DNA of 19,190 nt from Anaerolineaceae bacterium UBA4781 (GCA_002403105.1 DHHD01000099.1:1-19190), one strand, 5' to 3'. Counted from the first letter of the stretch, positions 7,450 to 16,285 are shown. Notes: generated from the sequence alone by a model not told the origin. Translations and numbers: made by a program.

Positions 7450-7480
7450 AAAGAGGTGTACTTTGAAGTGCAACCTCTTT
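7450..7480 (-). terminator. Terminator of the sugar operon, probable
   Basis: AAAGAGGT (7450-7457) pairs with ACCTCTTT (7473-7480), with an inner ACTT/AAGT pairing. It lies 58 bases beyond the stop of the last operon gene. Short T-runs follow on both strands, so it could act in either direction. Confidence 0.5.
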
Positions 7481-7537
7481 TTATGATTGAATTCCCAAAT
7501 TAATTAAGTTAGCGATATTTTCAATTGCACATAGAAT

Positions 7538-8422
7538 TTATTTCTGCTTTAGCGAAGTAGCAAAATCGCTTGCTCTTCCGATGCTTCCACTTATCTCCAG
7601 AAACGCGTTAAACATTTTGTACACTTCGTTTCTGCATGTTTCATTCAATTTGTATACTTCTTCCAGATTAACCGGACGTGTTTTCTTGGTGGCTTGTTGG
7701 TAGACAGTGAACAGATCAGTAAAAACGTTCAGCTTGCAGATCCCAAGGCTGACCGCTTTCTTGATCTGCTCATAATCCGTACCGGATGAGCCGTGCAGTA
7801 CAAGCGGTACACTGGTCGAAGTGGATATCCTTTCAAGCAAGTCAAAATGAAGTTCAGAAGAAGCATGATAAAAACCATGTTGAGTGCCGATGGAAACAGC
7901 CAGCGCATCCACCTTTGTTTTCACGACAAAATCTTGAACCTGTTCCACATTGGTCAGGTCAGCATCAGATGGATCATGGATGAGATAATCACTTCCGTTT
8001 CCGACATGCCCTAATTCGGCTTCAACGCTGGCTTGATAACTTCTGGCAAGCTCCATCACCTTTTGTGTGATCGCCACGTTCTCTTCAAAAGGGCGCAGGC
8101 TTGCATCGATCATTACCGAGGTGAAACCCAGATCCAGGTATTTATGGATCACTTCGATACTCGGAGCATGATCCAGATGCAATACCACCGGGACGGAGGC
8201 TGCGACAGAGAGTTCTCTGACCAGATGGATGCACTTGACCTCATCATCCAATTCAAATGTATTGTATTTGCTGTCGCAAAAACTAAGGATCATCGGGGCA
8301 TGCTTTTGCTCTACACAATCCAATAATATCTGTGCAAAATGCAGATTGAAAAAATCGGGAGCCACCACGGCATAGCTATTCTTTTGAGCAGTTTTTAATA
8401 CTTCAGAAAGTGTATAAAGCAT
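7538..8422 (-). CDS. Class II (zinc) ketose-phosphate aldolase, FbaA/GatY family
   Basis: A 294-residue class II aldolase, about the length of GatY/KbaY. Characteristic features are catalytic Asp84 and zinc ligand His85 in 'LHLDHAP', 'VEAELGHVG' (~133-141), His182 in 'IGTQHGFY', His210 in 'LVLHGSSGT', and the phosphate-binding 'KLNVFTD' near 230-236. The family cleaves ketoses bearing a C1 phosphate to dihydroxyacetone phosphate and an aldehyde. As last gene of the operon, 23 bases after the isomerase gene with a good ribosome site (AGGAG), it should perform the final cleavage. Whether the substrate is tagatose or fructose 1,6-bisphosphate or another ketose 1-phosphate cannot be told. The sequence is divergent enough around 150-165 ('HDPSDADLTNVEQV') to leave specificity open. 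Confidence 0.9.
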   Translation of the reverse strand: MLYTLSEVLKTAQKNSYAVVAPDFFNLHFAQILLDCVEQKHAPMILSFCDSKYNTFELDDEVKCIHLVRELSVAASVPVVLHLDHAPSIEVIHKYLDLGFTSVMIDASLRPFEENVAITQKVMELARSYQASVEAELGHVGNGSDYLIHDPSDADLTNVEQVQDFVVKTKVDALAVSIGTQHGFYHASSELHFDLLERISTSTSVPLVLHGSSGTDYEQIKKAVSLGICKLNVFTDLFTVYQQATKKTRPVNLEEVYKLNETCRNEVYKMFNAFLEISGSIGRASDFATSLKQK

Positions 8423-8445
8423 TTATTCTCCTGTTTCGATAAACT

Positions 8446-9858
8446 TTAATACGATGTTTTATTAATAATGTTCATTCCTAATAAACGTGCCAGATCATGC
8501 GCTGGTTTCTCATATTTTCCATGTACCAAAGGATAATGATGTTGATAACCAGAATCCATGATCGTCTGGATTAGATCCATGTTGGAAAGAGGTTTGTCGT
8601 GCATGTGCAGACCACGCATCCAGGCGCTGCTGCCGGTATAAGAGGGCTTTTTATTATCCAGATCGCCTTCAAAAACCAGTAATTGGCTAAAATCAGGATT
8701 GAATCCCAGCACCGTTGCTGCTCCCGGTCTTAATCGCAGATTATTATGCAATCCCAGCGGACCATGCGGATCAGTATCATACAACCAAAGAGATTGCATT
8801 TCCACACCATTTTCATCCGAAAGTGAAGGAGCGGTAGGCCCGCAGTGCCAAAGTAGAACGCTGTCATCCTCACGATCGATGGTTACCATATCCATGATCG
8901 TGGTGACCTTTCCTTGGCTCAATAAATTTAAAGTAAACATTCCTAAAGCGCCCGGAATATCTCCTTCACAAGCAGAAACCAAACCTGCATCATTGAGTTG
9001 CCCCATCAATGTGCAAACCCCTAATTGCCGATCGGTTTGAAAACTGGGCCAACAGCTAACAGCAACCGCGTCCAAATCATTTTGCTTCGAGAATATCTCA
9101 AAGGCAGCTTGAAAACGAGCTGTTGATTGGAAAAATTTCTCCATGCTGGCAGAATAGGTTTTTGTTTGTTTGATCATTTTTTGATAATGATGATTAATCA
9201 ATCCCATATCCGAAATTGAATCTGCCAATGCGTAGATCGATTCCAGGTCAACCTCGACCAGATTCGCTCCAATTCTTAATTTAAGAAGGTCCTGGTCAAC
9301 GATTAAATTGCTGAATCCCTGGGCCACACCTCCAATTAATCCGATCCGCGCTTCATGCAGATTGATCTCTGCATAGATTGCGCGGATGAGAGATTCAAAA
9401 CGTTCTTTGAAATCGGGTTCGTTGGCTCTTCCAAAAAACCATTTCACTGGTTCAATGTTCGATTTCTTCCTCGTCTTAATGATGCTGTTGTATAGATTCA
9501 TGCCTGTGAAGGAATTCAATGGCAATCCACCCTCAGAGGTCGGATTTCCTTCAGGAATTGCCCAAAGCGCAATGTGGGAATTGATTTCCAAAAAAGGAAG
9601 AATAAAATCACCACCTGAAAGAGAGCTGTTTTGTAGAATAACAAGATCTACTTCTTGGCTGAGAAATTCAGAAGCTGCTTCTTTCGCTGTGGTGAGATCA
9701 TAGATCCCCTTTTCGACTATGATCAGATCACATTCCAGGTCCTGAACGATTTTCCGCATTTCCTGTGAATCTTCGGCGAAATAGGTTTCTTTCGGACCGC
9801 GAAAGGGCCTGGTCATTAATCCGGCCATGCCGATCTTTACTCTTTTTGTTTTGCTCAT
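8446..9858 (-). CDS. L-fucose/L-arabinose isomerase-like aldose-ketose isomerase
   Basis: A 470-residue protein of the FucI/AraA-like fold. Residues near the expected active site are Glu298 in 'ACEGDIPGAL', Asp323 in 'IMDMVTIDRE' and His338 in 'LLWHCGPTAP', matching the Glu-Asp-His metal set of the superfamily in order. Length is well below true FucI (~590 residues), so it is a distant relative whose sugar is unknown. The frame is open to 9939, but I chose the ATG at 9856-9858: it follows TTGGAGA with suitable spacing, begins directly before the conserved 'KVKIGMAG'-like strand ('RVKIGMAGLM'), and starts 16 bases after the kinase gene's stop. The longer start would overlap the kinase gene and add a spurious hydrophobic N-terminus. 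It probably converts an aldose freed by the GH42 enzyme to a ketose. Confidence 0.85.
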   Translation of the reverse strand: MSKTKRVKIGMAGLMTRPFRGPKETYFAEDSQEMRKIVQDLECDLIIVEKGIYDLTTAKEAASEFLSQEVDLVILQNSSLSGGDFILPFLEINSHIALWAIPEGNPTSEGGLPLNSFTGMNLYNSIIKTRKKSNIEPVKWFFGRANEPDFKERFESLIRAIYAEINLHEARIGLIGGVAQGFSNLIVDQDLLKLRIGANLVEVDLESIYALADSISDMGLINHHYQKMIKQTKTYSASMEKFFQSTARFQAAFEIFSKQNDLDAVAVSCWPSFQTDRQLGVCTLMGQLNDAGLVSACEGDIPGALGMFTLNLLSQGKVTTIMDMVTIDREDDSVLLWHCGPTAPSLSDENGVEMQSLWLYDTDPHGPLGLHNNLRLRPGAATVLGFNPDFSQLLVFEGDLDNKKPSYTGSSAWMRGLHMHDKPLSNMDLIQTIMDSGYQHHYPLVHGKYEKPAHDLARLLGMNIINKTSY

Positions 9859-9874
9859 ACCAGTCTCCAACATT

Positions 9875-11548
9875 TTATTGATAAGGCCAATGAAAACAAG
9901 GCCCAGAAGCAGGGTCATTCCAAAACATTTCCATTTCATCCGTTACGGCACAAAGAGAAAGTGAAAATCCTTTCGCTTCCTGATTGGTGAAGTAAGAATC
10001 CACAACTGATCCGATCGGTTGAATTCCGTGCTGCTCTAGAAAAGTATATGCTTTTTGAAATAGGATATGGAGCTCCATTCTCGAGGTTCCCCCCGAACCA
10101 TTAATGAATAGAAGATACTTTTTTTCGTCGAAGCATTCCAGATCTGGAATTAATGGCTTCATTATTAGCTCAATGATTTCATCTGCTGATTGAAGCTTGC
10201 CGCGATATACACCCGCTTCACCATGAACTCCGGTTCCAATTTCCAGATGATCTTCTTTCGATTTAAAAAGTGGTTTACCTGTGATGGGGTGGGTGGGGGC
10301 GCCTAACCCGACGGATAACGTTGCGGTACGTTCATTCGTGGTTCGCATGATGGCTGCGACCCGGTTAAGAGGATACCCGCGCTCGGCTGCAGCCCCTCCG
10401 ATTTTAAGGGCAAAAAGCAAGCCGCCCAGCCCTCTTCGTTCGGTGAGTTGATCGCGGGATGCCGTGGCAATATCATCTCCTAAGAGCACAAACTCAACAG
10501 GGATGCCTGCTTGTTTTGCCCTTCGTTCCGCGATTCGAGCATTGAGCACATCCCCTGTATGATTGGAGACCATGAGTACAACCCCCGCACCTCTATCAGC
10601 ATATTGGATGGTTTTGAAAATGTTGACTCCAGAAGCACAGGTAAAAATGGGTCCATATACATCGGCATCCAGCAAGCCTGGACCGATGAAACCTCCCATG
10701 GAGGGGGTATGCCCTCCTCCATGTCCAATGGCAATTCCAGTTTTTCCAGGATCCTTTAATTTCGCTCGGATTAGAATACCATCCTCGGTCAATTCCACTA
10801 ACTCGGGATACGCTAAAGCTAAACCTTTATTATCCTGCCTGATAATTTCATCCGGGGAATTGATGAATTTCCCATGTGGATGGAATGTAGATGGCTGCGT
10901 CGTATCATTTACGAGTATGGGGGATTCATTTGTTGCTGCTCTCCAGAGCGCATAGATCATCCATGAAAATGAGGTGGCGCCTGCATCTTGATATGTTTTT
11001 GAATTTTCTTTGAGAAAACGAGCCCGGCCTTGTTTTGCAACCAGCGCTTTTGTTGCCAGAGCTGCTTCTTTCGAAATTTCCCAAGCTCTTTCCAATACCT
11101 GCTCCGGTGATTGTTCTTGATGTTCCTCCATGTATTCAAATACCGGTAAGATGCTATCCAGAATTGTTTTATCTCCACGAGAAGCGCTGCCAACCTGACT
11201 GATCGATTCAGCACCTTGTTTGAAGAATCGGGCAAGATCTTTGGTTGAAAGAGTAACTTTTCCTTTGAAAAGCACACCTCCTTCTGAAAAGAATGCAGAT
11301 AATATTGGACCGATCGTACCGCCACCGCATTCAGCAAACGCCACTGCTGCCAGATCGAATAGCTCTGCAAAATCCTGGCAATCCAAATTCATTAGTTTGC
11401 GGTAAATCTCATTTGCTCCACGTTGCATGGTGAAACCATGATCCCCATCTCCAACAACCGAATCAAGAGTATTTAACTCGTCAAAATGCTGGTCGAAGAC
11501 TTGCTTCAAGAGTGCAAAGAAGTTTTTTCCTTGTTTATAAGTGAGCAT
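9875..11548 (-). CDS. DhaL-DhaK fusion kinase of the dihydroxyacetone kinase family, reversed domain order
   Basis: A 557-residue fusion of the two halves of a dihydroxyacetone-type kinase. DhaL comes first (~1-205), with nucleotide/Mg motifs 'GDGDHG' (33-38), 'ECGGGTIGP' (73-81) and 'RGDKTILD' (124-131). DhaK follows (~225-557), with 'GHGGGHTP' (His280), 'NHTGDVLN' (Asp333) and 'GTGVHGE' (His442), the His expected to bind the substrate carbonyl covalently. Usual ATP-dependent enzymes are DhaK-DhaL, so the order is inverted. Family members also phosphorylate erythrulose, and the chemistry places phosphate on the CH2OH next to the ketone. In this operon a ketose produced by the isomerase and epimerase is the likely substrate, giving a ketose 1-phosphate. 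It overlaps the epimerase gene by 14 bases, which implies coupling. Confidence 0.92.
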   Translation of the reverse strand: MLTYKQGKNFFALLKQVFDQHFDELNTLDSVVGDGDHGFTMQRGANEIYRKLMNLDCQDFAELFDLAAVAFAECGGGTIGPILSAFFSEGGVLFKGKVTLSTKDLARFFKQGAESISQVGSASRGDKTILDSILPVFEYMEEHQEQSPEQVLERAWEISKEAALATKALVAKQGRARFLKENSKTYQDAGATSFSWMIYALWRAATNESPILVNDTTQPSTFHPHGKFINSPDEIIRQDNKGLALAYPELVELTEDGILIRAKLKDPGKTGIAIGHGGGHTPSMGGFIGPGLLDADVYGPIFTCASGVNIFKTIQYADRGAGVVLMVSNHTGDVLNARIAERRAKQAGIPVEFVLLGDDIATASRDQLTERRGLGGLLFALKIGGAAAERGYPLNRVAAIMRTTNERTATLSVGLGAPTHPITGKPLFKSKEDHLEIGTGVHGEAGVYRGKLQSADEIIELIMKPLIPDLECFDEKKYLLFINGSGGTSRMELHILFQKAYTFLEQHGIQPIGSVVDSYFTNQEAKGFSLSLCAVTDEMEMFWNDPASGPCFHWPYQ

Positions 11549-12386
11549 CTGCCAATCCTTTTTTTAAAAATGAAGCAGTTTCTTTTGCAGTTTCGATCAG
11601 ATCTGCTGCAAGTGGGTGCCAGATGGATAATCCGCGACCAACTTCCCCTTCCGGGTTAACAAAGACTTCCGCGACAATATATTCCTTGTAGTGAATATCC
11701 CGCAGTGCTAAAAAGATTTCTCCCCATTGGATATGTCCTTTCCCGGGAGCTTTTCGATTATTGGCCGCGCAATGGAGGTGCCCGAGCTGGCTGCCTGCGC
11801 TTCGAATGGCAGTAGCGATATCGTCCTCTTCGATGTTCATGTGAAAAGTATCCAGATGCAGCTTTACAGCCGGACTTTTTATTTCATCAAGGAATTCCAG
11901 GCTTTGTTCTACAGTATTGATCAAATATCCCTCAAAGCGATTGATCACTTCCAGACATAATGTAACACCAAGGTCTTGAGCGATATGCGATACTTCTTGC
12001 ATCGCTGAAATTGAGTTTTTTCTTCTTTCAAGTAAATGATCGGTTGGAAAGAAACCCCAGGGAGTATATGTTACGCCCACCAGTACCGGGCTGCCTAACT
12101 TTTGTGCTGCCTCCAAGCATCTGCGCAAAAATTGAATACCTTGTTTTCGCATCTGGTTATCAGGAGAAGTCACATCTTGTGATTGATTGAGCCCAATGCT
12201 GCAGGAAGCTTTCATTCCATTATTTTCTAAGGCTTTTCGTAACTGATCCAATGGCATTTGATCAAGAGTCAGTAATGGAAATTCGCATACATCAAAACCA
12301 GCTTCTTTGGTTTGAAGAATGAGAGGCTCAAGATCGTCATTCCACTGCGTTTGCCAAAACGATAGATGTAAACCAATGGATAGCAT
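11535..12386 (-). CDS. Sugar epimerase/isomerase of the D-tagatose 3-epimerase-like TIM-barrel family
   Basis: A 283-residue xylose-isomerase-like TIM-barrel protein. The metal and catalytic residues of ketose 3-epimerases appear in order: Glu146 in 'LCLEVINRFE', Asp179 in 'LDTFHMNIEE', His205 in 'HLHCAANNR' with the following 'PGKGHIQW', and Glu240 in 'AEVF'. The 'HxGE' of D-tagatose 3-epimerases is 'HCAA' here, a change outside the metal ligands that may alter substrate fit. The family interconverts ketoses at C3, or ketose phosphates (UlaE/SgbU-like). Start at ATG 12384-12386, preceded by AAGGAG. It follows a 129-base gap containing three hairpins, and overlaps the kinase gene downstream. 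Exact substrate not determinable. Confidence 0.87.
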   Translation of the reverse strand: MLSIGLHLSFWQTQWNDDLEPLILQTKEAGFDVCEFPLLTLDQMPLDQLRKALENNGMKASCSIGLNQSQDVTSPDNQMRKQGIQFLRRCLEAAQKLGSPVLVGVTYTPWGFFPTDHLLERRKNSISAMQEVSHIAQDLGVTLCLEVINRFEGYLINTVEQSLEFLDEIKSPAVKLHLDTFHMNIEEDDIATAIRSAGSQLGHLHCAANNRKAPGKGHIQWGEIFLALRDIHYKEYIVAEVFVNPEGEVGRGLSIWHPLAADLIETAKETASFLKKGLADAHL

Positions 12387-12398
12387 AATTCTCCTTAT

Positions 12399-12496
12399 GT
12401 CTTATTATTAAGACTCTTTACTATCATGGAAAATTGAAAAATAGTAAAGAGTATCAATAATCCATCTCTCTCTTTACCAAAAAAGAGAGAGATGGG
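12399..12496 (-). promoter_or_regulatory. Cluster of three hairpins between EIIC and epimerase genes, possible RNA switch or processing site
   Basis: Three inverted repeats lie in the 129-base gap. CCATCTCTCTCTTT (12462-12475) pairs with 12482-12495 over 14 perfect bases. ACTCTTTACTAT (12413-12424) pairs with 12441-12452 over 12 perfect bases. GTCTTA (12399-12404) pairs with TAAGAC (12409-12414). GTAAAGAG in the 3' arm region of the first hairpin on the transcript can also pair with CTCTTTAC in the 5' arm of the second, so the folds compete. No long T-tract follows, which argues against a simple terminator. Confidence 0.55.
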
Positions 12497-12515
12497 GTTC
12501 TTGGTGAAAATATCT

Positions 12516-13796
12516 TTATAAGCCAAATAACTTGGCAATACCACCAACGACAACAGCGATTATGCCAAAGTCGTTTCCACCATACAGGTTCACAAATCCG
12601 GCTGCGCTGTTCATCACGAACGGAAGCGCTGCAGCCTGGAATCCGATCATCAAGAAACCGCCGATGATCGCAGTGATAATCACTCCACGCCGCCCACCGG
12701 TTGAGTTGGCGAGAATACATGCAGGGCCAACATCAAAGAACGCTGCAACGATCGTGGGGAGCAGCATATAGGGGTAGCCGGTCAAACCAAAAATAACCAG
12801 AGCAACCATGGAACTGATCACAGCGATCGGGAAACCAATGGATAATGCATTTTGGCCATAGGGGAAGATCATCGGGCAATCCAGTGCGGGAATGGCATTG
12901 GGGACGACTTTATCTGCAAGACCTTTGAAGGCAGGTGTAATTTCTGACAGCATCATGCGTACACCAGTTAGCAGGATGGTCAAGCTGGCACCAAACAAAA
13001 TTGCTTTATAGAAAAGCGCCAGAATAGTGATTAAGGAACTGCCTGCGCCATACGTGGTTGCGGTCCAACTCCAACCAGAGATTATCCCTAATACGATGAA
13101 TAAGAGGAACATTACCAGGGTGGTTGATACAGTCATTGATTTCATAAATGACCATTTGTCGGAAATCTTTGAATCCTCAGTACTCTTCTTTGGATCTCCA
13201 AACCATTTTCCTAAATAAGCGCCGATAACAGCAATGATCGTGGTCGTATGCCCAATTGTAAAATCACGGTTGCCAGTTAATTTGAAAACAAAAGGTGAGA
13301 TTAAGGCAGGCAATGCGGTTAAGATGATGCCCAGGACGATTGCGCCTATAACAATGAGCGGAATTCCTGATAATTTACCACCGTCTGCCAGTGCTGCCGT
13401 TACCATGAAGGCATTCCAAAACATGATGTGACCGGTCAGGAATACATATTTCCACTTTGTTACCCTTGCTAACAGAAGGTTGACCAGGAAGCCAAAGACC
13501 ATAACCAGGACAACTTCAAGTCCGAAAGTTGCTAAAAAGGCAGTCCAATCTGCTGTGGCTGCGGCACCTTCATATTGATAGATTTGAGCAAACATTTCGG
13601 AAATTGGAGCAACTGCGGTGCCGATCAAGTCAACTGCGGAAAATAGAATGATCACACCTGCCATGGTTTTAACGGTCCCGGTAACAATTTCGCTGAAGGT
13701 TTTTTTCTGTAGCAGTAAACCGATCAAGGCTACCAAACCTAAAATGAAAGTTGGCAGTAAGCGAGGGACAATACTAAAGATGAGATTAAGATCCAT
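12516..13796 (-). CDS. PTS EIIC transporter, UlaA/SgaT (ascorbate-type) family
   Basis: A 426-residue polytopic membrane protein with ten or more hydrophobic segments, the sugar channel of a phosphotransferase system. Its pattern matches the UlaA/SgaT family: 'LLPTFILGLVALIGLLLQ' at the N-terminus, 'KYVFLTGHIMFWNAF' near 115-130, the motif 'FTIGHTTTIIAVIGAYLG' near 190, and a loop 'GDPKKSTEDSKISDKWSF' before the second half. Length is close to UlaA of E. coli (465). The start at 13794-13796 follows AAGGAG. It lies 42 bases after the GH42 gene and works with the EIIA and EIIB encoded upstream. Known relatives carry L-ascorbate; the surrounding glycosidase, isomerase and aldolase genes point to a different sugar or glycoside. 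EI and HPr are not in the window. Confidence 0.92.
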   Translation of the reverse strand: MDLNLIFSIVPRLLPTFILGLVALIGLLLQKKTFSEIVTGTVKTMAGVIILFSAVDLIGTAVAPISEMFAQIYQYEGAAATADWTAFLATFGLEVVLVMVFGFLVNLLLARVTKWKYVFLTGHIMFWNAFMVTAALADGGKLSGIPLIVIGAIVLGIILTALPALISPFVFKLTGNRDFTIGHTTTIIAVIGAYLGKWFGDPKKSTEDSKISDKWSFMKSMTVSTTLVMFLLFIVLGIISGWSWTATTYGAGSSLITILALFYKAILFGASLTILLTGVRMMLSEITPAFKGLADKVVPNAIPALDCPMIFPYGQNALSIGFPIAVISSMVALVIFGLTGYPYMLLPTIVAAFFDVGPACILANSTGGRRGVIITAIIGGFLMIGFQAAALPFVMNSAAGFVNLYGGNDFGIIAVVVGGIAKLFGL

Positions 13797-13838
13797 TTCA
13801 ATACTCCTTTTTTAAAATAATATTCTTGACTGCAAAAG

Positions 13839-15986
13839 TTAAAAATGAAATTGAATGACTTTCACCTCCTCTCTTTCAAAATCAAGACAAATCTCAAAAT
13901 CCTTTTTCTTTGAGGTCAGCAGAATTTTTTCTTTTTGGGGGAAGATTTGAGAGATTTCTTTAATGCACGCGTCGGGCAAATGAATCGAGGCAGTTACTCT
14001 TTCCGGGCTCTTCCGGTAATTTGTAAATATGACCAGTCCTCCTCCTTGATTCATTAAAAGATGCACATCAATATCTCTCCGTGATTTTTGCGCATAGTCT
14101 AAAGAAATATGAGGAGAAGGAAGATTTAATTTTCCAATTATTTTTGACAACAATTGATCCTGCAATAACACGTAAGCGGCGTCACTGTGTGTCGCTATAT
14201 AGATCCCTTTTCCAGCATGGTGCGCATGGATTGTTGCAGCAGGATATTGGTCTTCGAATGAAGCCAAAATTTGTGTCCCTTGTGCAATACTGACTTTGTC
14301 ACGATTCCAGAGCCCATGAAAGGTCTGACCGTTGAATAAGATCTCTTTTTGATCCAATAGGTCTGGCTCAATGTATTCAATTCCAAACACTTCCTTAAGA
14401 GGAGCGGGTGGGATTTCGTGGTTGTACCAGCCTTTTTCTGACAAGGATGCACAGCGAGCGAATCCGACGAGAATCCCTCCCTTCCGCACGAACCGATTCA
14501 ATAAATTCGCACTTTCTGCATCGATCAAACCCAACAGCGGCAATACGATGATCCGATATTTCTCAATTGCTATTTCCAAAAAATCGGGAATGATGAAATC
14601 AACGGAGTAACCAAGATCCCAGAATGCGCTGTATACACCACGTTGAGCATTAAAAACATCTTCTTCCTGACCTATTCCCTGAAAGAAAATGGCGTTCGCT
14701 TTGGATTCCAAAATTGCTACTTCCGATTGCGCCGGGTGAGAAGAAAGCAGGATATCTTCATATTCGTGGATAAAACTACCAAGAGTCGTTGCTGCGGTTA
14801 AGCGGGGTGTTTCCCTCCCATCCAGATCTACCAAAGCTCCCCAGTGCAATGGTTGGTAATCCCATTCCTTCCAGGGCATATATATCATTAATTTCACATC
14901 GTGCCCAATGGTTTCAAATCCATTGCGCAGGATATCCACTTCATTGGTATTGCGATCAGGCCCCATTACCCATCCACCGATCGGACCTGATTCGATCTCG
15001 TGCAGCCAAAAGTCAGTATTGGCATATTGGGCTACACTTCTTCCATGATCCAAAAAGATCGAAGTATGTTCTGGTCTGGACGCTAATTTGTTTCCGCTTC
15101 CCGGATAAAGGTCGTAACCGATATGATCCACTTTTTTGGATATTTTCCATTGATCCAACCCTGTTAATGTTCCAAAGCGATCGAATCCTTTGAAGTTGAA
15201 GGTATTCACAGAAGTGGGATGATCCGGATCGATCCCTTTGATGATCGCATGCTGCCATTCGGCAAATTTCATGAATTCATCCTGCCAGAATAATCGCCAA
15301 TCGATCCACTTTGTAACACTTGACCAACCGCTGGGCAGTCCTTCGGGAGGAAAAACTTCATTCCAATCCGTATGAATAAAATAAGTGGTTCCCCATGCCC
15401 ATGCGTGGTTCAGTGCATCCAGCAATCCGTATTTCTCTTGTACCCAATTGCGAAATGCATTTTGACAATGATCGCAATAACAAAAAATATCCAGTTCAGT
15501 GCTTCCGCGAGACGGAAGGAAAGGGAAGCCTATTTCATTGCTTATTTGCCATCCAAAATGGTTGGGTTGTTTTTGTGTAAAACATAATAGGGCTGCAATG
15601 TAGCTTTGCAGAGCTTTTAAATAATCTGGATGGTGAATACAAGCCCATCCATAGGATGAACCCAGGGGGTAATGTGTATTTTTATTCGATAGAATAGGGA
15701 GATCGGGATATTTTGCTGCCAACCATAAAGGTGGTGATGCGCTGCCGGTGCTGATCATGATCGATAAGCCAAAATCGGCGGCTTCTTCGTAGAATTTTTC
15801 AAGGAGGTCAAATTCAAATTTTCCTTCTTGCGGCTCGATACGATCCCAAGAACCATGCACATCTCCAAGCCGAATAATATTCATTCCAGCTTTTGCCATC
15901 AAAGATAGATCGTGTGACCAATCTTTTTCTGGAAAGACCAGCGGTGAATACGAAGAACCATACCAATATTTATTGTGGTACTTCAT
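13839..15986 (-). CDS. GH42 beta-galactosidase-like glycosidase
   Basis: A 715-residue glycoside hydrolase of family 42. The TIM barrel (1-~390) starts with 'YWYGSSYSPLVFPEKDW'. The acid/base is Glu151 in 'WQISNEIG' and the likely nucleophile Glu330 in 'WLHEIESGPIGGW'. Cys116 and the cluster Cys169, Cys171, Cys174 ('FCYCDHC') match the zinc site of this family. A trimerisation domain (~395-610, 'EVAILESKANAIFF') and a C-terminal beta domain follow. There is no signal peptide, so it acts in the cytosol. GH42 members split beta-galactosides or alpha-L-arabinopyranosides. Here the gene sits between PTS EIIB and EIIC, 5 bases after EIIB with a GAGGAA ribosome site, so its natural substrate may be a sugar brought in by the PTS, perhaps phosphorylated. 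Confidence 0.93.
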   Translation of the reverse strand: MKYHNKYWYGSSYSPLVFPEKDWSHDLSLMAKAGMNIIRLGDVHGSWDRIEPQEGKFEFDLLEKFYEEAADFGLSIMISTGSASPPLWLAAKYPDLPILSNKNTHYPLGSSYGWACIHHPDYLKALQSYIAALLCFTQKQPNHFGWQISNEIGFPFLPSRGSTELDIFCYCDHCQNAFRNWVQEKYGLLDALNHAWAWGTTYFIHTDWNEVFPPEGLPSGWSSVTKWIDWRLFWQDEFMKFAEWQHAIIKGIDPDHPTSVNTFNFKGFDRFGTLTGLDQWKISKKVDHIGYDLYPGSGNKLASRPEHTSIFLDHGRSVAQYANTDFWLHEIESGPIGGWVMGPDRNTNEVDILRNGFETIGHDVKLMIYMPWKEWDYQPLHWGALVDLDGRETPRLTAATTLGSFIHEYEDILLSSHPAQSEVAILESKANAIFFQGIGQEEDVFNAQRGVYSAFWDLGYSVDFIIPDFLEIAIEKYRIIVLPLLGLIDAESANLLNRFVRKGGILVGFARCASLSEKGWYNHEIPPAPLKEVFGIEYIEPDLLDQKEILFNGQTFHGLWNRDKVSIAQGTQILASFEDQYPAATIHAHHAGKGIYIATHSDAAYVLLQDQLLSKIIGKLNLPSPHISLDYAQKSRRDIDVHLLMNQGGGLVIFTNYRKSPERVTASIHLPDACIKEISQIFPQKEKILLTSKKKDFEICLDFEREEVKVIQFHF

Positions 15987-15991
15987 TTTTA

Positions 15992-16285
15992 TTATTCCTC
16001 GTGAGTCAGTTTATTAATGGTTTCTAAACCTTTCTCTTCAACTTCATCCGGGTTGAGGAAATTTTTGATCACAATGATTGGTTTTGATGATCCTTGAAAA
16101 AGATGACTCATCTCTTCAGAAGTAAAGACCATATCAAAAAATTCACCACGTGAGGTAGCTTCGTCAGAACAGAATGTTTCTGCGGAAATGCCATGATTTT
16201 TTAAGACCTTATCTAAAGTCATTTTAAGAATCATTGAACTGCCAAGGCCAAAGCCACATACCATCATGATTTTTATTTTTTTCAT
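15992..16285 (-). CDS. PTS EIIB, lactose/cellobiose- or ascorbate-type
   Basis: A 97-residue cytosolic phosphocarrier. The active-site Cys10 lies in 'VCGFGLGSSMIL', the phosphate loop typical of EIIB proteins in the UlaB/GatB group, followed by a Rossmann-like alternation of strands and helices ('FDMVFTSEEM', 'PIIVIKNFLN'). It accepts phosphate from EIIA and passes it to the sugar carried by EIIC. It starts 9 bases after the EIIA stop and ends 5 bases before the GH42 start, so it is tightly coupled to both. Length is normal for the family. Confidence 0.92.
   Translation of the reverse strand: MKKIKIMMVCGFGLGSSMILKMTLDKVLKNHGISAETFCSDEATSRGEFFDMVFTSEEMSHLFQGSSKPIIVIKNFLNPDEVEEKGLETINKLTHEE

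Noticed and set aside
9859..9939. N-terminal hydrophobic extension of the isomerase-like protein (signal peptide)
   Set aside because: It overlaps the kinase gene's 3' end and lacks a ribosome site, while ATG 9858 has one; a secreted isomerase would not fit the pathway.
12454..12720. Minus-strand ORF of 88 codons overlapping the EIIC 3' end
   Set aside because: It is in another frame of a convincing transporter gene, and runs through the hairpin cluster; the product has no recognisable features.
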